From Casuarina equisetifolia (lineage: Eukaryota; Streptophyta; Magnoliopsida; Fagales; Casuarinaceae), in assembly GCA_028551475.1 (NCBI GenBank), contig CM052360.1:11644501-11708500 (forward strand): a stretch of 64,000 bases of DNA, read 5' to 3'. Both the position numbers and the translations under genes were made by a program. The notes below the pieces were generated by a model, which searched no databases, was not told where the DNA came from, and saw only the letters and a program-made list of their open reading frames with translations. This document shows positions 11,607 through 23,571 of the stretch, piece after piece (position 1 is the first letter of the stretch; every line of letters begins with the position of its first letter).

Positions 11607-13399
11607 CTAGAGTTCCTCCGTCCTCACTGGAACCCACCTATTTCTGAAGTCAGACTCACTCCTGGCACGAGAAACGAAACCAAGAACATAGCCTACAAAA
11701 GCCCCAAGCAAGAGTACACTTGCTCCCACAACATAAAATGAGAATGTGGACTTACCCAAACTACTCTGAACACCACCAGCTCCACCGCCACTGAGGACTT
11801 GTCCAGATGCAAGAATCTCCACCATGTCATGCACCTCCCCATCATGGTTTCCAACATAAGAAAGTGTAAGCTTCTCCATTGTAGCAACTAGTCTAGTATA
11901 CACAAACTCACCTCCGCGGTGCAAAGATCGCTTAGGTTGTGGGAAGATTGGAGCATGAGGGTGGTCGGCTAATGGTTCCCAGATGGTTTGCGAGTCGTGT
12001 CCTCCCATCCCAATCACTACATGGACTGGAAATGCCTCCCACTCCCTTCCATTCAAACCCATGCTACCACAATTATAGTTGTTCATTGGACAAAACCTTT
12101 CATATCTATGAACATGACCCCACAATGCAAGGGTGACCTTGTTTTTCACAAATAAAGGTTCCAGGTGCTGGAGCATCCTTTCCCTGGCAGATCCAAGTCC
12201 ATAGCTTGTGGTGTACATCGGTCGGTGCCCTTGTACTACCACAAAAGGAGTCCTGTTTCGATCAACTGATTCCAAATCATGCTTTATAAAGTTGTACTGG
12301 CTGCTGCCCGGAAGGAAATTGGTCTCGGTAGACATGTAAACAAAATGAACTGCCCCCATATCAAATGAGTAGTAAAGGTTCCTCGTAGCAGGGGCTGGGG
12401 TTCCAGTTGGTTCTGAAGAGTTTCCAGGCATGTGGAACTTAAGACTGTAGGGTACGCCGCATTCACCACCCCCATCTCTTCCATAGATCATCTGAGACCA
12501 CTCAGGCTTCCAAGGCTGTGAAGGCCAATCGCATTCATGATTCCCGATGCAAACATGGTATGCTACTTTTGACGCAACGGGTTCAATCTGAGTGAAATAA
12601 ATGATCCCACAACCATGCATATCCTCTCGCGTAGCTGATGTCCCCGATATGCGAAATAAATGCGGGCTTCTCACCAAGGGCTTTAATATCACGGAGGATC
12701 GATTTCATAGTGGCTATGCTCTCCTCTTGTGTACGGAGAAACGTGGAGTATGGTGCCGCTGTCCCCATATCACCGAACAAGAAGGCTATCGTTTCATCGG
12801 AGTCCTCATTACGCGAGACAAAGCTGTGGACTGCACTCCAACCACCGACGTCACTTCCAACCTGCCACAAACAATATATCATTGCTTCAAGTGTGGAGGA
12901 TGAAACGGACTCAGGCCATGCATTGTGTGCAAAAAAAAATTTCTCACATGGGCGTTTCTCAATTAGGATTAATCATAGAGATAACTAGAAGTAGAAGTTT
13001 AATCCAGAACTTGGGCTTCTAACTACCCAAAATATTTACCTTATAAAAGTACCTCACTCCTTTCTTCAACTTCGTCATTACGCCGTCATGAATCCACCCA
13101 GGGTCTCTCCACCCGACGCTCTCATTGGCTGGGGAATCGCATATGTGCTTCCTCTCGTACCTCCCCACCCGTGCTTCCGCCGTGTTATCAAGTCGATTCT
13201 CTTCCTCCCCGTACCTCACATACTGCTTGTCCTCTCCATGCCCCATCAAAAACATGACCCGCATCTCGTCCTTCTTTTCGGTGAACGCTAGGTGGACTTG
13301 CTCCGGTCCACGCCCCGGTACGAACCCTACTCCCTCGGATTCAGCGAGAAGGTGGGCCGTCCCGGGCAAGGGGTTGTGTACCTCATCGTGGCGTTTCGG

Positions 13400-13404
13400 G
13401 TCGA
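13400..13404. repeat. Left target-site duplication GTCGA of the copia element
   Basis: GTCGA here and at 18991-18995 flank the element directly. The undisturbed site is visible in PAP copy 1 as a single GTCGA (within 'cgggtcgacctcgg'). Confidence 0.95.
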
Positions 13405-13636
13405 TGTTATTGAATGCACCACTGGGCCTTAGACTAGAAAGTGTGTAGGCCCACGGTTAACTTGTATAAATGTAGAAAACCATTACTTGTATTTTTTAAG
13501 CAATTGTTAATAGAGTTCTCTCTTTCAAGCCTACGGGCACACAATCCATCTCTCACCATATCAGTTGCTTCACCTGTTTGTTGGATTTTCCATTGCTTCA
13601 GCATGGATCCTCACTTTTCCTGCACTTATTCCAACA
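13405..13636 (+). repeat. Copia 5' LTR
   Basis: 232 bp, TGTTATTG...TTCCAACA. Contains a TATA-like 'tataaat' near 13470, probably the element's promoter. It is matched by the 3' LTR with two mismatches. Confidence 0.95.
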
Positions 13637-13650
13637 TGGTATCTTGAGCC
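13637..13650 (+). promoter_or_regulatory. Copia primer-binding site
   Basis: 'tggtatcttgagcc' directly follows the 5' LTR. It resembles the initiator tRNA-Met site (tggtatcagagcc) with small differences. Confidence 0.7.
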
Positions 13651-14023
13651 ACAGGTTCGTCTTGGTTCCTTTTGCACGTGTACTTAGTATATGTTGCATA
13701 TTTACATCCCCTTTTCAGTTATCATGCATCTTTGATGAGTTCATACCAATTGTCTTTACGTTGCCACTCATCTCTCATGGGTTCTTGCCGCCATCACTTT
13801 ACTCCCTTAGTTCCATTGACGGATTATTCTTGCATATGAAAGTTATCTCATAGAAGGGTATTTTCGGGTGGAAATTTTTTCTGTCAAACCTCTCTCTTTG
13901 CTGGCACCTCACGTGCCCACATAATCCCACCTACAACAAATATCTAGCCATCAATTGTCTACTTTTCCCTTGTTTTTTCTTACCTTTACTTATCTACCCT
14001 TATTCTCTCTCCACAACTCACAA

Positions 14024-17000
14024 ATGGCCGCTCCTCTCGGAACCGAGCCTCCCATTCCAGCTCCTAATCCTTACCGAGACCCATATTACCTTTCAGCTAC
14101 AGATATTCCAGGCAGCTCCCTTGTCACCGACAAGTTAGTTAATAGCTCTAACTATGAGCTATGGAGCAGACAAGTCAAGAATCAGCTTACTGGAAAAATT
14201 AAATGGGGCTGGGTTGATGGCTCTTTGCCAAGGCTGAAAAATGATGTAGAAAAGGCTCGTTCTTGGGATCAAAATCAGTCAGCTATCTTGAGTTGGCTTG
14301 AGAAATCCGTAGATAAGTCCTTGGTGTTATTTGTTTCTCGTACTAGAAATGTTCAAATTGTCTGGGATACGTTTAAGAAACGTTATGGACGAATGACTGG
14401 CACTCAAAGATATAATATTCGTCAACGGCAAGGAGAGATGAAGCTCTCTGCAGGTTCTGTTGCTGAATTTTATGCTCTTCTCAGTGATCTTTGGATGGAA
14501 GTAGACACTGCGGAAGAACCTGTACGTTGCACTTGTGGCAACTGCTCATGCCGAGTGAATGAGCGTATTGAAGAAAGGACTGCTGAACATCGACTGATTG
14601 ATTTCCTACAAGCTTTGCCAGAAAATTTCCAGTCCTACTGCATGAACATACTTTCTCGGGATCCCCTTCCTGGCATAGACATGGCCTTCAATCTTGCTCA
14701 AGAACATGAGCACCAGCGTCTACAAGGCCACGGGACTCCTATTGCTGATAATATGACACTATCTTCGGTGACCCAAGGTAATTTTGGGTCTGTTTCGGGA
14801 GGAAACAGAGGAACTCCTATCGATAGAAGCCGCATTATCTGCTCACACTGTAATAAACCCGGACACTCCAAAGACCGTTGCTTCCGACTAAATGGTTTTC
14901 CACCGGGTTGGACACCGAAAGGCAAAGGGGGAAGAAATAATGCAGGACCTGGTTCTCATACCAACTCTGGCACTGGTAATTCGCGAACCTTTCAAGTTAG
15001 CACTACAAACCAACCAGAAATTGATAATATTGCATCAATTGGAAACCCATTTTCTGGATCTCCGGGATTAGGTGGAAATCCGTTCTCACATGGGTCCAGT
15101 GGTGGCCCATTTCCTGGTGGGTCTTTCTCTGGGGCACAGCAGCAGCCTACAACATACAACTTTGGACCAGTCTCTCAGGGACAGCCCACACCTAATAGCT
15201 ATATGCAGCAGACAACGGACCAACACTCTACTATGCAGCAAGGGGCCAACCCATTCACCAGCTTTGTGACCCAACCTGCTTCAACCTTGACTTTGGATCA
15301 GCTGCAGAAAATGCTACTTCAGCTGAATGTTGTCCCTACTCCAGCAAGTTCTGATTATCTTGGGAACTTTACAGGTATGACACCCCCTTCCCAATCTTCA
15401 CAATATTGCAATCCATGGATTATAGACTCGGGTGAGAGTGATCATGTCACATGTAATTTACAGCTTTTATATTCATACTCTTCTCAATGCATGTCTATTA
15501 CTTTGCCTGATCAAACACATGTAATTGCCACTCACATTGGAAGAACCAAACCCACACCTTTGTTAGAACTTTCTGATGTGTTATTTGTACCTCGTTTCAA
15601 ATATAACCTGCTTTCTGTCAAGAAAATAACTACTCAACGTAATTGCATGGTTATATTTTTCGATGATTTTTGCATATTTCAGGACCGTACGACTGGGCAG
15701 GTGATCGCACTAGGTAAAGCCGTGCGAGGATTGTACCTCCTTCAGCCGACTCTAGATGATTTGCCACATTGTATTAGGCATATTTTGATGTCTGTCCGCT
15801 TTCTTTTGTATAATATAAGCGTGAACAGTTTTTATAGTAACAATGTTAATATTAATACTAGTTATATTTTGTGGCATCGTCGACTTGGTCATAGCTCACA
15901 AAAATATTTCTCTGTGCATGAAAAACATATTCATTGTCCTAATTTCTTTAGATGCATTGTTTGTCCATTGGCCAAACAAACTCGTTCCACTTTTCCATCA
16001 CGTCACACTGTCAGTATAGCTCCGTTTGACCTTGTGCACATGGATTTGTGGGGGCCTCATCGGCACCCCAACCATGATGGATCACGATATTTTCTTACAA
16101 TCGTTGATGATTTTTCTCGTGCCACTTAGACGTTCTTATTACGTTTCAAGGATCAAGTATTCTTTACAATTCAATCCTTTATTTCTATGGTGAGCACACA
16201 ATTTAGCACGAAGATAAAACGTATCCGTTCAGATAACGGTACAGAATTTTTCTCCACTGCATGTAGTACCTTTTTATCTTCTCAGGGCATACTTCATGAA
16301 TCCTCTTGCGTTTACACTCCCCAACAAAATGGAGTAGTGGAACGCAAACATCGTCACCTGCTTGAGGTTGCTCGAGCGTTGATGTTTCAGGCACACATTC
16401 CTTCCTATTTTTGGGGGGAATGTATCTTGACTGCTGGGTATCTTATCAACCGATTACCTAGCACATCGTTAGGTCATCGGTCTCCATGTGAGGTTCTTTA
16501 TGGTAAGGTACCTTCTTTAGACCATCTTAGAGTTTTTGGTTGTAGATGTTACGCCACCATCTTACGTCCGAGGGACAAGTTTGCCCCTCGAGCCGTTCCA
16601 TGCATCTTCATGGGATATCCTTCATTGCAGAAGGGTTACCGTGTTTATGATCCTGAGACAAGAAAATTATTTGTTAGTCGAGATGTTGTCTTTTATGAAT
16701 ATGAATTTCCTTTTTCACCGAGTCGGACGTCAGAGCATTCCTCAGATCAGCTTTCCCTTGATGCAGAATCACCACAGTTGGATGGTCATGCAACTTCATC
16801 TCCTCCGGGACCTCCTTTAGTAGCATTTCCAGACAGACCATCAGAGACCCTAGATACATCTACACCACTTGTAGATGTTCCACCTCGAGTTACAGATATA
16901 TCTACACCACTTGCAGATGTTCCACCTCAAGTTACACTTGAGGGTTCTCAACCTATTCCTTTAGATGATACACCACCTGTAACTGACCCCTCCGCAGTTG

Positions 17001-18751
17001 ATCCTCCCATTCGGCGATCTACAAGATCCACTCGACCTCCCATTTGGACTGCAGATTATCTATGTAATTCCCTTACCTCTTCTAAAAATAATGTCCTATA
17101 TCCCATATCACAGCATGTCTCTCTCGACTCTTTTGCTCCACATCATAAACGTTTCATAGCCTCCATATCAACCATCTCTGAACCAGAGACATACCATCAA
17201 GCCCTTTAGGACATACATTGGGTTGAGGCCATGGATAGAGAGCTTGCCGCTCTACAGGCCAATCATACATGGGACATTGTTCCACTTCCACCTGGTCGTA
17301 AGCCAGTTGGATGTAAATTGGTGTATAAGGTAAAATACCTTGCCGATGGGACGATAGAGAGGTATAAGGCCCGATTAGTGGCGAAAGGCTTCACTCAAAG
17401 AGAAGGTATTGATTACCATGACACTTTTTCTCCTATTGTTAAGATGGTAACTGTTAGATCTGTCATTAGTATTGCAGCAGTGCGATGTTGGTCTCTTCAC
17501 CAATTAGATGTACAGAATGCCTTTTTGCATGGGGATTTACAAGAAGAGGTCTATATGCACTTACCACCTGGTTTCAGTAGTCAGGGGGAGCACTCAGTCT
17601 GCCGCTTGAGGTCATTATATGGTCTGAAACAAGCATCGCGCCAGTGGTATGCTAAGTTTACAGAGGCACTCATCTCCGTTGGTTTTCAGCCCTCTCGACA
17701 TGATTACTCATTGTTCATGCGTCGACAAAGAGGTACTTTGCTCATTCTCCTTATCTATGTGGATGACATTCTCATTACTGGGAATGATTTGACAGCCATT
17801 CGTGATTTGAAACAATATTTGCATATGAGATTCCATATGAAAGATTTAGGTCAATGCAAATATTTTCTTGGAATCGAGATTGCACGGTCATCAAAAGGTA
17901 CTTTCCTTAGTCAACGGAAATATGCCTTGGAATTACTTTCTGAGGCAGGTCTTGCTGGTTCCAGACCTGTAGCCACTCCCATGGAACAAAATTTGAAATT
18001 GACCACCTTAGATTATGATGAAGGGGATCCTCATCAACGAGATGACCCACTTTTAGAAAACAGCTTATCTTTTCGAAGATTGATTGGTAGATTACATTAT
18101 CTAACCAATACAAGACCAGATCTCAGCTTTGTTGTTCAGCACCTCAGCCAGTTTGGCCACTCACCTAAGCGTTCACATATGGATGCTGCCATGAGGGTTC
18201 TCAAATATATCAAGGAATCTCCAGGCCTTGGGTTGTTTCTATCATCATCATCTAGTTTGGAGCTTCATGCATATTGTGACTCTGATTATGCAACTTGTCC
18301 CATGTCACGTCGATGTGTCACTGGATATTGTATCAAACTAGGGAATTCTCTAATATCTTGGTTGACCAAGAAACAAGCAACCGTTTCACTATCCTCGGCT
18401 GAATCAGAGTATAGAGCCATGGTGCATACAGTTTGTGAGATAATTTGGCTACTTGGCTTATTCAAGGATCTTGGAGTTCGTGTACCGCGTCCAGTTCCAT
18501 TATATTGTGATAATGAGGCAGCTCGTCACATAGCTGCCAATCCAATCTTTCATCAAAGAACGAAGCACATTGAGGTGGATTGCCATTTTGTCAGAGAAAA
18601 ATTATAGAGAGGGATTATCCGCACTCAATATGTAAATACAAAGGAACAACCGGCAGATTTATTTACTAAGGCATTGTCCAGTGGTCCGCATCAGTACTTG
18701 CTATCCAAGCTTGGAGTATTTGATATGTATAGTTCAAATACTCCAGCTTGA
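14024..18751 (+). pseudogene. Copia gag-pol polyprotein with three in-frame TAG stops
   Basis: One frame runs from the ATG at 14024 (followed by Ala-Ala-Pro) to the TGA at 18749, interrupted only by TAG codons at 16127, 17207 and 18605; there is no frameshift. Visible parts in order: a gag domain; a CX2CX4HX4C zinc knuckle near 14840-14882; the aspartic protease motif DSGES at 15425, with Glu where Ala is usual; a GAG-pre-integrase HHCC region near 15870-15970; an integrase core with Asp at MDLWG, Asp at SDNG and Glu at NGVVERK; an RT with YVDD near 17757; and RNase H with DSDYA and SLSSAESEY. A longer upstream start at 13955 exists but has poor gag similarity. The stops make the copy non-autonomous. 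Confidence 0.93.
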
Positions 18752-18758
18752 GGGGGAG
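18748..18758 (+). promoter_or_regulatory. Copia polypurine tract
   Basis: The purine run 'ttgagggggag' lies immediately before the 3' LTR, where plus-strand priming is expected. Confidence 0.85.
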
Positions 18759-18990
18759 TGTTATTGAATGCACCACTGGGCCTTAGACTAGAAAGTGTGT
18801 AGGCCCACGGTTAACTTGTATAAATGTAGAAAACCATTACTTGTATTTTTTAAGCAATTGTTAATAGAGTTCTCTCTTTCAAGCCTACGGGCACACAATC
18901 CATCTCTCACCATATCAGTTGCTTTACCTGTTTGTTGGATTTTCCATTGCTTCCGCATGGATCCTCACTTTTCCTGCACTTATTCCAACA
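18759..18990 (+). repeat. Copia 3' LTR
   Basis: 232 bp, same ends as the 5' LTR, two substitutions. It is followed by the TSD GTCGA at 18991-18995. Confidence 0.95.
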
Positions 18991-19339
18991 GTCGACCTCT
19001 GTCTTGGTCCAGTGGAAGATCCGGAAAGAGTAATTTGATCGAAGGTTGACTAGAGGGAGAGAAATGGAACCCGATCCAGAGCGCCAGGTGGGGGAAGACG
19101 ACAAGAAGACGTAGCCGATGAAGTGATCATGATGCGAGTCCGGGGGCGAGTAGATGCCAAGCCAGTCGAGCTCTGAAGGTGAGGCGACGCCAGACCACTG
19201 GATGTGAATGGGGTCGCCGGATCTCGCAAGAGCGTTGGGGGTTACGGAAAGGGAGACCTGGGAGGAAGTAGATGGGGTAAAAAGAAAAAAGACAAAGAGA
19301 ACAAGGTACGGAGCCACAGTATTCATCTCCATATTCATA

Positions 19340-21297
19340 TTTCTTCAAGGGAGATGCCGATGAAGAACAGTGGGTGATGGGGTGCAACTGTTGCTGGATT
19401 GAGTTTTAGATCAATCAAAGTAAGCATGTTCTCCTCGGCAATCGGAATCCCATAGTTGACGTTGACTTTCTCAAATATCAGTCTGATATTTACAAACGCG
19501 GCACGTACGAGACCGAGTCTCTGCGGTCAACTCATGGGCTATCATTTCAGACAGATCCATGTGGTCGAGGAAATTATAAAATTGAGACCTCGATCCGCAC
19601 GCTGATTGTTTGTCTCATATGCCTGCTACATTCACGGAGGAAATGTTTGTCTTCATTATAAAAAATATATATTATATTAGAACCTAGGTTTTAAGGGCAA
19701 TATTTTCCTTCATGGATTTTGTTGGAAAAAAAATTATTTACTTTCTTAAAATTAATATGTGAGACAAGATAGATCCTTCATTTTTAAAAATTTTGAACAA
19801 AAATTACAAATAATATACGACATTCTAAAACCTTTGTTCATAATTACAATGAGTTGAAGTTGTAATTTTCATAAACGTATTACAATAGAAATTTTGTACT
19901 TGAATAACGGATTACAATAAGGTGTTATTTATTTCAATCGTAAACAATTTGCTTATGTATAAAAAATTATGTTAAGGCCTCAGCACAGGAAGTTTTTTTT
20001 GTAATGAAGTCAAACCACTGAGAAAAGAAAATAGGGAAGATTAAATCCAATATCAATAAATAACTGTTAAGTTAGATGTGTTGACATTTTAGATAATGAG
20101 TTTGGTGATGGATTTGATATGTTCATGACACGTTATATTTATTAAATCAGTCATTTTTTAAGCCTTATGAAAATATTTATTGGATTAATTTTTTAATGGG
20201 CTTCACTTATATTTCTATAACTTTGTTAGGATTAGTGATTTCATGATCTCGTGAGTATACTTGCTGAATATTTCTTATGGCTTCATAAGGATATTTATTG
20301 GAATATTATTTAATTTTTTCATGGAATATTTATCAAAATATTAGTTTGTGGGTTGAATTAATTCATTTTATGGTCCAGATCTAGAGGTTGTGTTGAGCCC
20401 AAGTAAGCAAGCCCATTAAGAAAATAAAAAATCAGGTTCTACATTCAGCCCACGAGAAGAGGCCTTAAGCAGGGAGATCTCGTTTCTTCAAGCATCTTTA
20501 TATTTGTTCAAGATGCATTTAGTCAAAAACTTAATTATGTTATGAAATTGACATCAAGTATTGAAAGTTTTAAGGAGATAATCACTTGGGAAGGATTGAG
20601 CCCCAGCCCAACCCAAAGCAGTATGTACAGAGACCCAATTCTCACCCGTCCACTCATGGGCTTCGTATTTCAAACAGACCCGAATACTCCAAGAAATTAT
20701 AAAATTGAGATTTTCTCAAATGGTTTTACCCCAGCAACGCTTAAAGTGTTTAAAGGGCAAAAGTTTTAATTGTAAGGGTTCAATTTTTAACGCTTCCAAT
20801 TGGGTGTTAAAATTAAAGCTGAATCTATTTTTATCTTGTGCAATGTTGAATCCAATGTATTAGAGTCTCATATAAAAAAATATTTTGTGACACTTAAATT
20901 AACTTTTGAGTTAGTTATTTAAGCTTTTTAACTAAAAGCTACACTAATTGACGTAGTTAACATTTATAAGTAGTTTATCTTTCTTTTGCTATTTACTATT
21001 GTATGAGAACCTAAATTTTGATTATTTATAGATTTATTTTGTAAGGCAAGATGAATCTTTCATATTTAAAAGATTTGACTATAAGTTACAAGTAATGCAC
21101 AATGTTTTAAAACCTTTACTCACAATTACTGTGAACTGAATTTATAATCTTCATAACTAATATTACATAGAAATTTTGTACTTGAACAACGGGTTACAGT
21201 AAAATTTTATTTATTTAAACTAAGAATAAATTATTAATGTACAAAAGACTTCAAGTTAGGTATAATAAGTAACGCAAGCTATTTCATTTGGACTTGC
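19340..21297. repeat. Upstream DNA of PAP copy 2, duplicated in block 1
   Basis: No intact gene. 19580-19950 corresponds to 3780-4195 and 20620-21297 corresponds to 2770-3575, so the two pieces occur in different order in the two blocks. About 20500-20600 contains a LINE scrap whose translation (VQDAFSQKLNY) matches the one at 4240. Both upstream pieces occur next to PAP 5' ends, which suggests at least three PAP copies once existed. Confidence 0.6.
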
Positions 21298-21729
21298 TCC
21301 AGTCCCTGTAAGACATATTTTTCCACATCAAAGCGCCAAGACATTTAAAAAATAATCTTAACGAATATCTTGAGTTTAAAGTCTTCCTTATACATATATC
21401 CCCTCAGACACCAAAAACCATGATTTTTTTTTCCTATCATTCACTGCATGACGCGATGTCACAGTCGCTTTCTTTTTCCTTCTTCTATCTTCAGGATGAA
21501 AATTGAAGTCTTGTGGTCGAGCATGTTGTTAATTGCGTTTAGATTACAGATGGTTACCGCCGACAAATCAATGCCTATGCTGACCCAAGTTTTCTTGGGG
21601 ATTTTATTCTTTCACGTGTCTCTTGCTGCATTAAAACTCTCCCTCCCATCACTATCTTCCATTGCTCTCTCTTCTTCTCTGCCTTTTACCCAATCCCTCC
21701 TTTTCATTCTCTCCCTGTCTCTCCCAGCC

Positions 21730-22083
21730 ATGAAGATCCTCCCTCCTACAGCCACTACCTACCGCAGCCGGCTTTTGATATTTACGGTTTTTCTCCTCCT
21801 CTTTGTCACATCAGCCTCTCGCCTCTCCACCCTAACGATTGCAGAAGCGTCTCCAAGAAACCAGGGCGGCGACCACCACCACCACCTCCGTCATTACCCT
21901 CCTCACCAATCTTGTGGTTCTCTTTCCCACGAAAAGTCACGTTCTTTGTGCTATCAAATTCAAAGAACCCACCAATATCGATCCGTTCCAGCACCACCCC
22001 CCTCACAACTTGATGAGATCGACCCAAGATACGGCGTAGAGAAGAGACTAGTCCCCTCCGGACCCAACCCTCTTCACAACTGA
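21730..22083 (+). CDS. CLE signalling peptide precursor, CLE9/10 type
   Basis: A single-exon frame of 117 aa. Residues 1-30 form a basic then hydrophobic secretion signal. A variable region follows with a His tract and Pro/Ser-rich parts, and the last 12 residues, RLVPSGPNPLHN, are a complete CLE motif placed exactly at the C-terminus. In Arabidopsis this dodecapeptide is shared by CLE9 and CLE10, which act through leucine-rich-repeat receptor kinases (HSL1, BAM) in stomatal lineage and xylem development. Length agrees with the family. The ATG at 21730 was chosen because it starts a normal signal peptide and is conserved in the 9544 copy; the frame stays open upstream to 21448. Family assignment rests on the motif; tissue role is inference. 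Confidence 0.92.
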   Translation: MKILPPTATTYRSRLLIFTVFLLLFVTSASRLSTLTIAEASPRNQGGDHHHHLRHYPPHQSCGSLSHEKSRSLCYQIQRTHQYRSVPAPPPSQLDEIDPRYGVEKRLVPSGPNPLHN

Positions 22084-23571
22084 TCGAGCACTACTATTTT
22101 TGGTTACCCATCTTTCTTCTATATTTCCTCACCATTTCTTTGCGTTTCTTGCTATCTTTCATGATGAGTGTTGCCTTTTTCTTCTTTTTTCTAGAACACA
22201 CGTGATAGAAGAAGGTGGTCGATGGCTACCATTAAGACTGGGCAAGAGCGTTTGGTGGAGATGGTGGGTCATCATATACCTAAGTATGTCCTAGTTTTCA
22301 CTTTTTTCTACAGACTCCCTGTTCATGTTGCCATTTCCATTGTTGTTTTCGGGTCTATGTCTTCCTGAGGTGGAGAAGGCGAAAACAAGCATGGAAATGG
22401 TCTACTCTTTTGGTGAATTTAGTTAGGCTTTAGTTTGCTAGTGGTGGACTCTCATGAGAAACCCATGACTTCCATTAATTTGGAGCCTTCAAAGAGATGT
22501 CAAATTCAGTGTCCTTTTAGCTCTTCTCTCAGGGCAAAATGGACCGTTTGGAGTACGGTATAGGTCCGCAGTAATTATATAGCTATGTACAGTCATGTTG
22601 AATCAATGAATATCCTGATGTTGCGTGTTTCTTGCACTTCTATTTGATCTTTCTTGCATACACAGTCTGCTTATTTCAATATCAGGGGTAGTTGTTTCTG
22701 GTAACCTCGTTTGAACTTCCAAAGGCATAGCATTTTTCAAAATACGTAAAGACAGTGATTTCTAGATCGAGAGAGCTTTCGTGAATCCCGTGACAAACCT
22801 TGTTCGTCAACGCATGCTTTGTACGAGAATCCGTGCGGAAGCCTTCCTCGCACGGCACCCAAACGCTCATAATCTTGATCAACGAAAACGATAACTATGA
22901 CAACAATTTTCAGTTTCCATCACCAAATGAGCATAACGAAGCTGCTATTCTCGCCTGTTTATGGTATGAATTGGTTAACGGAGCCTCCCTTTCCTTTAAT
23001 TGTTATAAAATCGGTTTCCTCTTAAAATTGAGTCGTCAAATCGACATTCTCATATTAATATTATAAGAAAAAACCATGAAAATTATGGTGTAATTCGTAT
23101 GTAAAATATGAATTTCTTTATCCCTAAATCGTTACGGGCTCATTTAGTCTAAGTTTAACGAAAAACTAGTTAATGTAAAGATTATGCTTTTCGAAGATAA
23201 AGGATCTTGTTTCTACTTAATGGAATAAACTTCTTAAGTTTAAAAATCTTTGTTTGTTTGTCAGTTAATGTGAATGATAATATCCTGCTATAAAATTTAT
23301 TAGTAGATTTTATAACAGATTCGGGGAAGTGGGTCCAAAATTAACGAAGTGGTCCTGGGCTTTGTATTTGGGCAAAAACCCCCACCGACGAGATCCCATT
23401 CAATTCCGCGTTAGAAGCAGTGAGTTAATTAATGGAGAACGATGGGGCGCTCTCGCACTTGCCTAACTAGCTAATAATCAATTCTGAAAGAGAGAGAGAT
23501 CTCTACGATCACTGTTCAGATCCATTAACTGTTGCAAAGTGAGTCCGAGAAATTTCTCTCGGCGTCTCACA
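22084..23571. other. Intergenic, CLE 3' region to LRR promoter
   Basis: I see no gene I can name. A 66-codon minus-strand open frame at 22682-22882 overlaps a strong hairpin (22830-22854) described under findings. The last 150 bases before 23572 contain GA-rich text typical of a plant 5' UTR. Confidence 0.5.

Larger units (their letters stand above)
13405..18990 (+). mobile_element. Full-length Ty1/copia LTR retrotransposon, 5586 bp
   Basis: Complete structure: 232-bp LTRs beginning TGTT and ending AACA, a primer-binding site, one long gag-pol frame, a polypurine tract and a 5-bp TSD. The LTRs differ at only two positions (the C/T in 'gcttcacc' versus 'gctttacc' and the A/C in 'cttcagc' versus 'cttccgc'), so insertion was recent. 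Domain order GAG-protease-integrase-RT-RNase H is diagnostic of copia. It lies antisense to the PAP gene it interrupts. Confidence 0.97.
11607..19326 (-). pseudogene. Purple acid phosphatase copy 2, broken by a copia insertion and a frameshift
   Basis: Paralogue of the PAP at 558-2674 with the same two-exon layout. Exon 1 is split into 19326-18991 and 13404-13040; the intron is 13039-12862; exon 2 is 12861-11607. A complete copia retrotransposon (13405-18990) sits in exon 1 just after the codons for EVD, with TSD GTCGA. Independently, exon 2 carries a one-base insertion near 12597: GATCATTTATTTCAC here against GATCATTTTTTCAC in copy 1. This shifts the frame after the GDISY block, so the GNHE, VxxH and GHxH blocks fall in another frame. 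Upstream and downstream coding sequence otherwise remain close to copy 1. It cannot encode a full enzyme. Confidence 0.93.

Noticed and set aside
15072..15269. Overlapping open frames within the copia gag region
   Set aside because: They lie in other frames of the gag sequence and have no relatives; shadow frames.
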